The notes under the pieces: generated by a model
Seen by the model: only the letters and a program-made list of their open reading frames with translations
What the model was told of the DNA's origin: nothing
The model's database searches: none
Part shown: positions 34,441 through 48,190 of the stretch, in pieces
How positions within the stretch are numbered: the first letter of the stretch is position 1
Layout of the letters: each line of letters begins with the position of its first letter
DNA from: Stomorhina lunata
Lineage: Eukaryota; Arthropoda; Insecta; Diptera; Rhiniidae
Length of the DNA stretch: 64,000 nucleotides
Direction: 5' to 3'
NCBI GenBank assembly: GCA_933228675.1
Contig: OW121744.1
Span: forward strand, 24,981,299 to 25,045,298
Translations under genes and position numbers: made by a program

Positions 34441-37400
34441 TAAAAAAAATTTATAAGAAAATTTTTCATAACAAAAAACTTGTAGATAAATATATATACG
34501 AAATTTTCTATAGAAACATTTTTTTAACGAAAAATTTTCTATAGAAAAATTTTTATAAAGAAAAATTTTTCATAGAAAAATTTTACAACAAAAAATTTTC
34601 TATAGAAAAATTTTTATTCCAAAAAATTTTCTTGACAAAATTTTTATAACGAGAAATTTTAATAACAAAAAATTTTTTATAGAAAAATTTTAATACAAAA
34701 AAAACTTTTTATAGACAAATTTTAATACCAAAAAATTTCTATAGATAAATTTTAATACCAAAAATTTTCTATATAAAAATTTTTATACCGAAAAATTTTC
34801 TTTAGAAAAATTCGTATATCAAAAAATTGTCTTTAGAAATATTTTGCTAACACATTTTTCTAAAACATTCTATTGAAAATTTTTTATACCACAAAATTGT
34901 ATATAGAATAATTTTTATACCTAATATATTTTGTATAAAAATTTGTATACAACAAAAAATTGTTATAACAAATATTAAAAACAAAAAAAAAAAAAAAAAA
35001 AAATTACAAAAAAATATTATTATACCACAAATTTTCTATTAAAGAATTTATTACTAAACTATTTCCTATAGAAAAATTTTTACAACAAAAAATTTACTAA
35101 ATTCTTAATTTTTTAAATTCGAAAATTTTTTTAACGAAACATTTTCTATAGAAATTTTTTTTACAAAAATTTTTTATAGAAATTTTTTTTTAACAAAAAT
35201 TTTTTATAGAAAATTTTTTTTAACGAAAAATTTTCCATAGAAAGAAATTTTTAACGAACAATTTTCTATAGAAAAAATTTTCAACGAAAAATTTTCTATA
35301 GAAAAATTTTTTTAACGAAAAATTTTCTATAGAAAAATTTTTTTAACGAAAAATTTTCTATAGAAAAATTTTTTTAACGAAAAATTTTCTATAGAAAAAT
35401 TTTTTTAACGAAAAATTTTCTATAGAAAAATTTTTTTAACGAAAAATTTTCTATAGAAAAATTTTTTTAACGAAAAATTTTCTATAGAAAAATTTTTTTA
35501 ACGAAAAATTTTCTATAGAAAAATTTTTTTAACGAAAAATTTTCTATTTTTAATGAAAAATTTTCTATAGAAATTTTTTTTTAACGAAAAATTTTCTATA
35601 GAAAATTTTTTTTAACGAAAAATTTTCTATAGAAAATTTTTTTTAACTAAAAATTTTCTATAGAAAATTTTTTTTGACGAAAAATTTTCTATAGAAAATT
35701 TTTTTTGACGAAAAATTTTCTATAGAAAATTTTTTTTAACGAAAAATTTTCTATAGAAAATATTTTTTAACGAAAAATTTTCTATAGAAAAATTTTTTTA
35801 ACGAAAAATTTTCTATAGAAAAATTTTTTTAATGAAAAATTTTCTATAGAAAAATTTTTTTAACGAAAAATTTTCTATAGAAAAATTTTTTTAACAAAAA
35901 ATTTTCTATAGAAAAATTTTTTTAACGAAAAATTTTCTATAGAAAAATTTTTTTAACGAAAAATTTTCTATAGAAAAATTTTTTTAACGAAAAATTTTCT
36001 ATAGAAAAATTTTTTTATATAATTTTCTATAGAAAAATTTTTTGAACGAAAAATTTTCTATAGAAAAATTTTTTGAACGAAAAATTTTCTATAGAAAAAT
36101 TTTTTTAACGAAAAATTTTCTATAGACAAATTTTTTTAACGAAAAATTTTCTATAGAAAAATTTTTTTAACGAAAAATTTTCTATAGAAAAATTTTTTTA
36201 ACGAAAAATTTTCTATAGAAAAATTTTTTTAACGAAAAATTTTCTATAGAAAAATTTTTTTAATGAAAAATTTTCTATAGAAATTTTTTTTTAACGAAAA
36301 ATTTTCTATAGAAAATTTTAATATATTTTATATTTTATATATTTTGTATAAAAATTTGTATACAACAAAAAATTGTTATAACAAATATTAAAAACAAAAA
36401 AAAAAAAAAAAAAAAATACAAAAAAATATTATTATACCACAAATTTTCTATTAAAGAATTTATTACTAAACTATTTCCTATAGAAAAATTTTTACAACAA
36501 AAAATTTACTAAATTCTTAATTTTTTAAATTCGAAAATTTTTTTAACGAAACATTTTCTATAGAAATTTTTTTTACAAAAATTTTTTATAGAAATTTTTT
36601 TTTAACAAAAATTTTTTATAGAAAATTTTTTTTAACGAAAAATTTTCCATAGAAAGAAATTTTTAACGAACAATTTTCTATAGAAAAAATTTTTAACGAA
36701 AAATTTTCTATAGAAAAATTTTTTTAACGAAAAATTTTCTATAGAAAAATTTTTTTAACGAAAAATTTTCTATAGAAAAATTTTTTTAACGAAAAATTTT
36801 CTATAGAAAAATTTTTTTAACGAAAAATTTTCTATAGAAAAATTTTTTTAACGAAAAATTTTCTATAGAAAAATTTTTTTAACGAAAAATTTTCTATAGA
36901 AAAATTTTTTTAACGAAAAATTTTCTATAGAAAAATTTTTTTAACGAAAAATTTTCTATAGAAAAATTTTTTTAACGAAAAATTTTCTATTTTTAATGAA
37001 AAATTTTCTATAGAAATTTTTTTTTAACGAAAAATTTTCTATAGAAAATTTTTTTTAACGAAAAATTTTCTATAGAAAATTTTTTTTAACTAAAAATTTT
37101 CTATAGAAAATTTTTTTTGACGAAAAATTTTCTATAGAAAATTTTTTTTGACGAAAAATTTTCTATAGAAAATTTTTTTTAACGAAAAATTTTCTATAGA
37201 AAATATTTTTTAACGAAAAATTTTCTATAGAAAAATTTTTTTAACGAAAAATTTTCTATAGAAAAATTTTTTTAATGAAAAATTTTCTATAGAAAATTTT
37301 TTTAACGAAAAATTTTCTATAGAAAAATTTTTTTAACAAAAAATTTTCTATAGAAAAATTTTTTTAACGAAAAATTTTCTATAGAAAAATTTTTTTAACG

Positions 37401-39190
37401 AAAAATTTTCTATAGAAAAATTTTTTTAACGAAAAATTTTCTATAGAAAAATTTTTTTATATAATTTTCTATAGAAAAATTTTTTGAACGAAAAATTTTC
37501 TATAGAAAAATTTTTTGAACGAAAAATTTTCTATAGAAAAATTTTTTTAACGAAAAATTTTCTATAGACAAATTTTTTTAACGAAAAATTTTCTATAGAA
37601 AAATTTTTTTAACGAAAAATTTTCTATAGAAAAATTTTTTTAACGAAAAATTTTCTATAGAAAAATTTTTTTAACGAAAAATTTTCTATAGAAAAATTTT
37701 TTTAACAAAAAACTTTCTATAGAAAAATTTTTTTAACGAAAAATTTTCTATAGAAAAATTTTTTTAACGAAAAATTTTCTATAGAAAAAGTTTTTTAACG
37801 AAAAATTTTCTATAGAAAAACTTTTTTAACGAAAAATTTTCTATAGAAAAACTTTTTTAACGAAAAATTTTCTATAGAAAAATTTTTATAACGAAAAATT
37901 TTCTAAAGAAAAATTTTTTTAACGAAAAATTTTCCATAGAAAGAAATTTTTAACGAACAATTTTCTATAGAAAAAAATTTTTAACGAAAAATTTTCTATA
38001 GAAACATTTTTTTAACGAAAAATTTTCTATAGAAAAATTTTTTAACGAAAAATTTTCTATAGAAAAATTTTTTTAACGAAAAATTTTCTATAGAAAAATT
38101 TTTTTAACAAAAAATTTTCTATAGAAAAATTTTTTTAACGAAAAATTTTCTATAGAAAAATTTTTTTAACGAAAAATTTTCTATAGAAAAATTTTTTTAA
38201 CGAAAAATTTTCTATAGAAAAATTTTTTTAACGAAAAATTTTCTATAGAAAAATTTTTTTAACGAAAAATTTTCTATAGAAAAATTTTTTTAACGAAAAA
38301 TTTTCTATAGAAAAATTTTTTTAACGAAAAATTTTCTATAGAAAAATTTTTTTAATGAAAAATTTTCTATAGAAAAATTTTTTTAACGAAAAATTTTCTA
38401 TAGAAAAATTTTTTTAACGAAAAATTTTCTATAGAAAAATTTTTTTAACGAAAAATTTTCTATAGAAAAATTTTTTTAACGAAAAATTTTCTATAGAAAA
38501 ATTTTTTTAACGAAAAATTTTCTATAGAAAAATTTTTTGAACGAAAAATTTTCTATAGAAAAATTTTTTTAACGAAAAATTTTCTATAGAAAAATTTTTT
38601 TAACGAAAAATTTTCTATAGAAAAATTTTTTTAACGAAAAATTTTCTATAGAAAAATTTTTTTAACGAAAAATTTTCTATAGAAAAATTTTTTTAACGAA
38701 AAATTTTCTATAGAAAAATTTTTTTAACGAAAAATTTTCTATAGAAAAATTTTTTTAACGAAAAATTTTCTATAGAAAAATTTTTTTAACAAAAAATTTT
38801 CTATAGAAAAATTTTTTTAACGAAAAATTTTCTATAGAAAAATTTTTTTAACGAAAAATTTTCTATAGAAAAAGTTTTTTAACGAAAAATTTTCTATAGA
38901 AAAACTTTTTTAACGAAAAATTTTCTATAGAAAAACTTTTTTAACGAAAAATTTTCTATAGAAAAATTTTTATAACGAAAAATTTTCTAAAGAAAAATTT
39001 TTTTAACGAAAAATTTTCCATAGAAAAATTTTTTTAACGAAAAATTTTCTATAGAAAAATTTTTTTAACGAAAAATTTTCTATAGAAAAATTTTTTTAAC
39101 GAAAAATTTTCTATAGAAAAATTTTTTAACGAAAAATTTTCGATAGAAAAATCGTTTTAACGAAAATTTTCTATAGAAAAATTGTTTCTA
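34440..39190 (-). repeat. 31-bp palindrome-core array 9 (linker TTAACG), largest in the window
   Basis: 4.75 kb, about 150 units with linker TTTTTTTAACGAAAAA. Contains a recent tandem duplication of about 1.41-1.44 kb. The segment starting near 34929 (TTTTGTATAAAAATTTGTATAC, then a 21-base A run) restarts at about 36342, and internal landmarks (CTATTTTTAATG at 35544 and 36987, ATATAATTTTC near 36017 and 37459) repeat with the same offset. Units after 37700 are very homogeneous. Confidence 0.96.
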
Positions 39191-40837
39191 TTTGAATTTT
39201 ATTTACAAAAACACAAATTTAAGCTTCAACCTCTTCGATTGTGTTTTTTGACTATTGGATTAGTATTCGGTACAGCCGATCTTAAAAAGCTTTTCTATGG
39301 TAAAGTTTTGTATATACAAAATTTTCTTTAGTTGTTACCTTAGCAATATATTTTTGCAAAATTGTTTAACCATAAGCTTTTTGTTAAAATAATACCTTAG
39401 TTTCCAATAATTGCTTAGTAAAATTTATCTTCATAATGTTACGAGTAAGTCAATAAATGTTCAAGAATATACATAAAAAAAAACTTCTTTAATAACAATT
39501 ATTTGCGTGGACCGTGAAGCCATTTAACATCAATATTATTAAATAAATTATAATGTTACTCTGTAAAGCATTTTATCTATGTAAGACTTTAGCTGGAAAA
39601 TATAAAAAAATAAACAATGAAACTATATATAAAATAAACACTTAATTCAATTGATTGCATTATTATTTGAGTATTTTTTTCTGCTGCTTATAAATTTTAT
39701 ATATTGAAAAGGCGGACTAGAACTAAATTTAACACAAAAACTGCATTAATGTTAATGTTAGTGATATCCAAAACAAAAGACTTAAGCGACAAACCTGTTG
39801 CATTTTATATTAAAGAAGACGGGGAAGAAATAAGCAGACGACCATTAAAAACACACATACACAACCTCACAGACACACACACAAACTTACATAGACCAAT
39901 GGTGATAGGTATGTCATGGCAAAAGCCAAACAATTTAACTATAAAACGAAATGCGTTGTAATGCCTCCAGAAGGTTCTTTTAGTTGCCTTAAATGGCAGA
40001 CAATGTTTAAAATTCAATTATTGTTATTTACCAACATATTGAAGGCAAAAGCAACAGCAACAACAAACAATATTTATTGAAAAAACTATATTTTCATATA
40101 AAACTACTAAAAAAAGGGTAAACTTAAAAGCAGACACTCAGATCAAGTAAAACCTAGACTTATTACTTGAAAATGGTTTATCAACTATTAGGGATAGCGA
40201 ATCTTCTTTTGATTCCATTTAAAAGTTGTAGCATGTAAGATCCCAACATACACGTTTTCTCAATGTTCAAGCAACTTTATTATGGTTTTTTAATATGTCT
40301 GGCCTTTAATCTTTTTTATTTAGTTGTATTAGGTTACTTTAAGCGAATACAAAAAAAGACAGCAAACGCTTTTAGTTTTTTAAAACTTTAAGTTTTATTT
40401 AATTTTAAGTTAAACTATCAAGCGCCCACTGGCGCTGGTTCCATTCAAGCACAACTAATCCAACATTAAGTGCAAATTTATGTAAGTGCTATTTTCTTGA
40501 TTTTAATATTGTCGAGAGCTCTTTTTCTTTAACTTAACTTATGTTTAAATACACTTTGTAGACTGTTCTTGTTGTTGTAAAGTTCTTTGGCGTTTTAGCG
40601 TTTAAAAGTTTTTGTTATGGTTCGCATGTCGCTCGGTGAGGCGTTACTTAAGGGAGTTGCTTTATATTACTATGGTTATATAAATAAGCAAAAAGTCGTA
40701 TTTTTTTTGTTATTTATAAGTTTTGATAAAAGTTAATATTAACCTTTCATTGGAGGATGGAGTAGGTTTAGTATTCAATTTAAGTTTGTGAAGCTTATTT
40801 TGTTAAAATGTTATTTCTATTGAAAACTCTTCGCACG
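39191..40837. other. Unique spacer; CA-rich patch and dispersed motif
   Basis: AT-rich sequence with a dispersed motif (39770-39797) and an imperfect CA microsatellite (39851-39893). A forward frame at 39704-39961 spans the microsatellite and has no recognisable domain. The better-balanced stretch at 40420-40660 gave no long frame. Confidence 0.45.
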
Positions 40838-42652
40838 GACAACTTTTCTAGAGAAAAATCATCCCACCGACAACTTTTCTAGAGAAAAATTATCCCACAG
40901 ACAACTTTTCTATAGAAAAATCATCCCACCCAACTTTTCTAGAGAAAACTCTTCCCACCCACAACTTTTCTAGAGAAAACTTTTCCAACCGACAACTTTT
41001 CTAAAGAAAACTTTTCAACCGACAACTTTTCTAGAGAAAACTCTTTCCACCGACAACTTTTCTATAGAAAACACTTCCCACCGACAACTTTTCTATAGAA
41101 AACTCTTCCCACCGACAACATTTCTATAGAAAACTCTTCCCACCGACAACTTTTTATAGAAAACTCTTCCCACCGACAACTTTTCTATAGAAAACTCTTC
41201 CCACCGACAACTTTTCTATAGAAAACTCTTCCCACCGACAACTTTTCTATAGAAAACTCTTCCCACTGACAACTTTTCTATAAAAAAATCTTCCTACCGA
41301 CAACTTTTCTATAGAAAACTCTTCCCACCAACAACTTTTCTACAGAAAACTCTTTCTACCGACAACTTTTCTATAGAAAACTCTTTCTACCGATAACGTT
41401 TCTATAGAAAACTCTTTCCACCGACAACTTTTCTATAGAAAACTCTTTCCACCGACAACTTTTCTATAGAAAACTCTTTCTACCGACAACTTTTCTTTAG
41501 GAAACTCTTTCTACCGACAACTTTTCTATATAAAACTCTTTCTACCAATAACTTTTCTATAAAAACTCTTCCTACCGACAATTTTTCTATAGAAAACTCT
41601 TTCCACGGACAACTTTTCTATATAAAACTCTTTCTGCCGACAACTTTTCTATAGAAAACGCTTTCTTCCGACAACTTTTCTATAGAAAACTCTTTCTACC
41701 GACAACTTTTCTATAGAAAACTCTTTCTACCGACAACTTTTCTATAGAAAACTATTCCCACCGACAACTTTTCTATAGAAAAATCTCCCCCCGCATAACT
41801 TTTCTATAGAAAATTCATCCCACCCAACTTTTCTAGAGAAAACTTTTCAACCGACAACTTTTCTAGAGAAAACTCTTTCTACCGACAACTTTTCTATTGA
41901 AAACACTTCCCACCGACAACTTTTCTATAGAAATCTCTTCCCACCGACAACTTTTCTATAGAAAACTCTTCCCACCGACAACTTTTTTATAGAAAACTCT
42001 TCCCACCGACAACTTTTCTATAGAAAACTCTTCCCACTGACAACTTTTCTATAGAAAAATCTTCCTACAGACAACTTTTCTATAGAAAACTCTTCCCACT
42101 AACAACTTTTCTATAGAAAACTCTTTCTACCGACAACTTTTCTATAGAAAACTCTTTCTACTGACAACTTTTCTATAGAAAACTCTTTCCACCGACAACT
42201 TTTCTATAGAAAACTCTTTCCACCGACAACTTTTCCATAGAAAACTCTTTCTACCGACAACTTTTCTTTAGAAAACTCTTTCTACCGACAACTTTTCTAT
42301 AGAAAACTGTTTCTACCGACAACTTTTCTATAGAAAACTCTTCCCACCGAAAACTTTTCTATAGAAAAATCTCCCACCCACAACTTTTCTAGAGAAAACT
42401 CTTCCAACCGACAACTTTTCTAGAGAAAACTTTTCAACCGACAACTTTTCTAGAGAAAACTCCTTCCACCGACAACTTTTCTAGAGAAAACTCCTTCCAC
42501 CGACAACTTTTCTATGGAAAACTCTTCCCACCGACAACTTTTCTATAGAAAACTCTTTCTACCAACAACTTTTCTATAGAAAACTCTTTCTTCCGACAAC
42601 TTTTCTATAGAAAAATCTTTCTACCGACAACTTTAGAAAACACTTCCCACTG
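40838..42652 (-). repeat. 31-bp array 10 with pyrimidine-rich linker (CTCTTCCCACCGACAAC)
   Basis: About 58 units keep the TTTTCTATAGAAAA core and 31-bp period, but the linker is CTCTTCCCACCGACAAC or CTCTTTCTACCGACAAC. It aligns in the same register with the TTAACGAAAAA linker of the other reverse arrays (CACCGACAAC against TTAACGAAAA). Some cores read CTAGAG instead of CTATAG. Internal landmarks (CCACCCAACTTTTC at 40927 and 41822) show a duplication of about 895 bp. Confidence 0.95.
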
Positions 42653-44184
42653 TCTGAGAAGTCAACATTAAAACTTATAAACTAACAGGATAGCTTTCGT
42701 TCGCAGTTATGCAGTTCTATAAGTAGTAACCATCATTATCGATCCGATAACTTGATTGATTTTATGATAACTTGATTAATTTTATGTAAAACATCTCGCA
42801 CATGTATATCCTCTTTCCCTTAACGCTCAACTACTTATAAACATTTTGACGTACCTCCTATATTAGCTACCCATAGAAATCATTTTCAGTCAATTTAAAA
42901 TACAATTTTTAATTATACTTTACTTAATTGTAAGTTGACTATTTTAAAGAAAATTACTTTCCCTAACCCTTCTAAGGGTTAACACCAGCATAACTAAAAA
43001 TTATTTATAACCCACAAACGTAATACCTTAAACATTTTCAAGACAACTCCTCCTTTACAAATAGAAAACCTGGAAAAAATAACAATTAATTGTTTTATTT
43101 TCGCATGCCGCCTTTTTTGTAATTAAATTCACATTTTCTTTTAAGATATTTTTTTAAATACAAAAAAAACGTCCATTTATCACAATACGAGTACATATTT
43201 TAAACACATGGGTCTTTTGGTTTCTGCTTACCTCTTGCAACTCGTGTTAATGTTTTTTAAGGTAGTTTTTTTTTTCGAGCTAAATGGCCTGAGGTCAATT
43301 AACACAGTAATTTAACCACATTTATACTTAAATTGTCTATAGAATCTAAAATAGCTTAAGAAAATGACATTTGGATTTTTAACGTATTCCAGGTATTCAA
43401 GAAAAAAAAAAAAACAAAACTTAAAGAAAATAAAATAAGAAAAGACACAACATTTACATGCCAGCACGAATTTAAAAGCGATCATAAAATATTTAAATGT
43501 TCTAGGGACCTTTTAAAGAGTGTCCCCTGTCTTTTGTTCTCGTTTATTGCAAATTATCGTGTCTACAAGTAATTTTAAGTTTTTTTTTTCGCTTGGTTTT
43601 CAAACTCGAATTGGTTTTTAATTTAATGTTTAATTGTTGTTAAGTGCAAAATGAAAAATGTTTTTGAAGGTAAAAGAACTTGTATTTATTTAAGTTGTTA
43701 TATAAACAGTTTATGTTTTGCATGAACTTGTCGCATTTACGAGTTCAAAAAGGGAATTTGCATTTACAGGGTGGCTGACGTATGTTGCTACACAAAGAAA
43801 ATCTTATATCTTTATTGTTTTGCAAGTGAAATGATTTTTTTTTGATTTGAATACGAAAAATTAAAAGCGCTTGTGTCTTAAGTCTTTTGTTTTGGGTAGG
43901 AGTATTATTGTAAATATGAAGACCTTATTTTGAAAGTGGATTAAGGCCATTTTATTTTAAATTGAGAAATTTTAATGTTTTTAAAAATGTAGGTGACCAA
44001 TTTTAGTAAATTTAATCTTAAGTTTTGATCTGAACCTATCAAATTTTTTCTTTCATAAAAATAAATTAATCAAAACCTTATACACAAAGACTTATACACT
44101 TTCAAAACAAACATTTTAAAATATTAATTTTTTGAACTGAAAATGTATGGACTTAATCCACTTTCAAAACAAATAAAACGAAAA
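42653..44184. other. Unique spacer; no gene seen; dispersed module near its end
   Basis: AT-rich with no long frame. At 43770-43894 it carries the pair 'ACAGGGTGGCTGACGTATG...TTGCTAC' and, about 85 bp on, the dispersed motif GCTTGTGTCTTAAGTC plus TTTTGTTTT, a combination found again at 61.5-61.7 kb. Confidence 0.5.
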
Positions 44185-45640
44185 ATTTTGTTTCAAAAAA
44201 TTTTGCCTATAATTTTTCATTGCAAAAAGTAAATTTTTGAAAATTTTCCTATAAAAAGTAAATTTTTGAAAATTTTCCTATAAAAAGTAAATTTTTGAAA
44301 AATTTCCTATAAAAAGTAAATTTTTGAAAAATTTCCTATAAAAAGTAAAATTTTGAAAAATTTCCAATAAAAAGTAAATTTTTGAAAAATTTCCTATAAA
44401 AAGACAATTTTTGGAAAATTTCCTATAAAAAGTAAATTTTTGAAAAATTTCCTATAAAAAGTCAATTTTTGGAAAATTTCCTATAAAAAGTCAATTTTTG
44501 AAAAATTTCCTTTAAAAAGTCAATTTTTGGAAAATTTGCTATAAAAAGTAAATTTTTGAAAAATTTCCTATAAAAAGTTAATTTTTGAAAAATTTCCTAC
44601 AAAAAGTAAATTATTGAAAAATTTCCTATAAAAAGAAAATTTTTGAAAAATTTCCTATAAAAGTCAATTTTTGGAAAATTTGCTATAAAAAGTAAATTTT
44701 TGAAAAATTTCCTATAAAAAGTAAATTATTGAAAAATTTCCTATAAAATGTAAATTTTGAAAAATTTCCTATAAAAAGTAAATTTTTGAAAAATTTCCTA
44801 TAAAAAGTAAATTTTTGAAAAATTTCCTATAAAAAGTAAATTTTGAAAAATTTCTTATAAAAAGTAAAATTTTGAAAAATTTTATATAAAAAGACAATTT
44901 TTGAAAAATTTCCTTTAAAATTTTTTGAAAATTTCATATAAAAAGTAAATTTTCGAAAAATTTCCTATAAAAAGTAAATTTTTGAAAAATTTCCTACAAA
45001 AAGTAAATTATTGAAAAATTTCCTATAAAAAGAAAATTTTTGAAAAATTTCCTATAAAAGTCAATTTTTGAAAAATGTCCTATAAAAAGTCAGTTTTTGG
45101 AAAATTTCCGATAAAAAGTCAATTTTGAAAAATTTCCTATAAAAAGTAAATTTTTGAAAAATTTCCTATAAAAATTAAATTTTTGAAAAATTTCCTATAA
45201 AAAGTAAATTTTGAAAAATTTCCTACAAAAAGTAAATTATTGAAAAATTTCCTATAAAAAGAAAATTTTTGAAAAATTTCATATAAAAGTCAATTTTTGA
45301 AAAATTTCCTATAAAAAGTCAGTTTTTGAAAAATTTCCTACAAAAAGTAGATTATTAAAAAATTTCCTATAAAAAGTAAATTTTGAAAAATTTTTCATAA
45401 AAGTAAGTTTTTGAAAAATTTCCTATGAAAAGTAAAATTTTTTCAAATTTCCTAGAATAAGTAAAATTTTGAAAAATTTCCTATAAAAAGTAAATTTTTG
45501 AAAAATTTCATATAAAAAGTAAATTTTGAAAATTTCATATAAAAAGTAAATTTTCGAAAAATTTCCTATAAAAAGTAAATTTTTGAAAAATTTCCCATAA
45601 AAAGTAAATTTTTGAAAAATTTCTTATAAAAAGTAAATTA
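44185..45640 (+). repeat. 29-bp array 11 (TTTTTGAAAAATTTCC + TATAAAAAGTAAA)
   Basis: About 50 units of about 29 bp. The segment TTTCCTATAAAAAG looks like an eroded TTTTCTATAGAAAA core, so this is probably a distant member of the 31-bp family with a different second half. The variant unit with TAAATTATTG recurs near 44610, 44705, 45005 and 45235, indicating higher-order copying. Confidence 0.93.
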
Positions 45641-46155
45641 TATATATACATAAGTGCCGTTTGTACACTCTATCTTTTATATTTTGTTAACAGCTGATTG
45701 TTTTTTTGCAATAGAACGGAAGTTATGTTATGTCTGTGTATCCGTCTGTCTGTCTGCTTGTCGTCAGTCGTATCGATATGCGTACATCTCATGGTCATTC
45801 AATTGTTAACATTATTCAATAGCTTGTACTTAGCATTGGATTTTTTTACAAATATTTATTTAATTTATTGTTGTTTCAGTTGTTGCATATTCATTTTAAG
45901 ACATTTTGCCAATAAAGTACATAAAAAGTTGCCAAAATATTTAAGATGTTTTACTGAATGTTGACATAGATTTATAACTTTTAGGGGTTTTAAATATTTA
46001 AAATGTTCATAATAAATGACATGTTTACTTAGAATTTAAGTAAATATTTTGTAAACAAAATAAATAAATAATTTATATATTTACCAGATTATTCAATAAT
46101 TTACCTGAAATTAGAAAAACAGAAGATATATTATAATATTATATAAGTTGCAAAA
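45641..46155. other. Unique spacer with TCTG microsatellite
   Basis: Contains CCGTCTGTCTGTCTGC (45741-45756), similar to microsatellite tails of other repeats in the window. An 88-codon frame over it is Leu/Cys-rich and not recognised. Confidence 0.4.
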
Positions 46156-46159
46156 TTGC

Positions 46160-46565
46160 TTTTCGTTAAAAACTTTTTTCTATAAAAATTTTAACATAAC
46201 AAATTTTTCCTTAAAAAAATTTTAAGTTAACAAAGTTGTTCTATAGAAAATTTTTCTATAGAAAATTTTTCGTTAAAAAAATGTTTCTATAGAAAATTAT
46301 TAGTTATAATAATTTTCTATAAAAAATTTTGTGTTAAAAAATTTTTTCTTTAAAAAAATTTTTCTATATCAAATTTTTCGTTAAAAAATTTTTCTATATC
46401 AAATTTTTCATTTAAAAAATTCGTTAAAAAATTTTCTTAGAAAATTTCGCCTTAAAAAAATTTTTTGTTAAAAAAATTTTTCTGTTGAAAATTTTTCGTT
46501 AAAAAGATTTTTCTTTAGAAAAATAATCTATAGAAAATTTTTCGGTAAAAAATTGTTCTATAAAA
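46160..46565 (+). repeat. Degenerate block of the 31-bp family (array 12)
   Basis: About 13 diverged forward units with CGTTAAAAAA linkers. It abuts 12-bp array B directly, with no unique DNA between. Confidence 0.85.
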
Positions 46566-46567
46566 AA

Positions 46568-48190
46568 TGTCTTAGTCTATGTTTAAGTCTATATTTAAGT
46601 CTTTATCTTAGTCTATATCTTAGTCTATATCTTAGTCTATATCTTAGTCTATGTCTTAGTCTATGTCTTAGTCTATGTCTTAGTCTATGTCTTAGTCTAT
46701 GTCTTAGTCTATATCTTAGTCTATATCTTAGTCTATGTCTTAGTCTATGTCTTAGTCTATGTCTTAGTCTATGTCTTAGTCTATGTCTTAGTCTATGTCT
46801 TAGTCTATGTCTTAGTCTATGTCTTAGTCTATGTCTTAGTCTATGTCTTAGTCTGTGTCTTAGTCTATGTCTTAGTCTATGTCTTAGTCTATGTCTTAGT
46901 CTATGTCTTAGTCTATGTCTTAGTCTATGTCTTAGTCTATGTCTTAGTCTATGTCTTAGTCTATGTCTTAGTCTATGTCTTAGTCTATGTCTTAGTCTAT
47001 GTCTTAGTCTATGTCTTAGTCTATGTCTTAGTCTATGTCTTAGTCTATGTCTTAGTCTATGTCTTAGTCTATGTCTTAGTCTATGTCTTAGTCTATGTCT
47101 TAGTCTATGTCTTAGTCTATGTCTTAGTCTATGTCTTAGTCTATGTCTTAGTCTATGTCTTAGTCTATGTCTTAGTCTATGTCTTAGTCTATGTCTTAGT
47201 CTATGTCTTAGTCTATGTCTTAGTCTATGTCTTAGTCTATGTCTTAGTCTATGTCTTAGTCTATGTCTTAGTCTATGTCTTAGTCTATGTCTTAGTCTAT
47301 GTCTTAGTCTATGTCTTAGTCTATGTCTTAGTCTATGTCTTAGTCTATGTCTTAGTCTATGTCTTAGTCTATGTCTTAGTCTATGTCTTAGTCTATGTCT
47401 TAGTCTATGTCTTAGTCTATGTCTTAGTCTATGTCTTAGTCTATGTCTTAGTCTATGTCTTAGTCTATGTCTTAGTCTATGTCTTAGTCTATGTCTTAGT
47501 CTATGTCTTAGTCTATGTCTTAGTCTATGTCTTAGTCTATGTCTTAGTCTATGTCTTAGTCTATGTCTTAGTCTATGTCTTAGTCTATGTCTTAGTCTAT
47601 GTCTTAGTCTATGTCTCAGTTTATGTCTTAGTCTATGTCTTAGTCTATGTCTTAGTCTATGTCTTAGTCTATATCTTAGTCTATGTCTTAGTCTATGTCT
47701 TAGTCTATATCTTAGTCTATGTCTTAGTCTATGTGTTAGTCTATGTCTTAGTCTATGTCTTAGTCTATGTCTTAGTCTATGTCTTAGTCTATGTCTTAGT
47801 CTATGTCTTAGTCTATGTCTTAGTCTATGTCTTAGTCTATGTCTTAGTCTATATCTTAGTCTATGTCTTAGTCTATGTCTTAGTCTATGTCTTAGTCTAT
47901 GTCTTAGTCTATGTCTTAGTCTATGTCTTAGTCTAAGTCTATGTCTTAGTCTATGTCTTAGTCTATGTCTTAGTCTATGTCTTAGTCTATGTCTTAGTCT
48001 ATGTCTTAGTCTATGTCTTAGTCTATGTCTTAGTCTATGTCTTAGTCTATGTCTATGTCTTAGTCTATGTGTTAGTCTATGTCTTAGTCTATGTTTTAGT
48101 CTATGTCTTAGTCTATGTCTTAGTCTATGTCTTAGTCTATATCTTAGTCTATGTCTTAGTCTATGTCTTAGTCTATGTCTAAGTCCATGT
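46568..48190 (+). repeat. 12-bp satellite TCTTAGTCTATG (array B, ~135 copies)
   Basis: 1.62 kb of TCTTAGTCTATG, nearly perfect from 46740 to 47610, with more variants (GTCTCAGTTTATG, GTGTTAG, GTCTATGTCTATG) downstream. Gives an artefactual 547-codon frame (repeated CLSL). Confidence 0.97.

Noticed and set aside
27128..42652. CRISPR-like repeat/spacer pattern (constant 14-bp palindrome, ~17-bp linker)
   Set aside because: Linkers are repeated within each block and not unique, there are no cas genes, and the gene here is an intron-containing animal gene. It is a satellite family.
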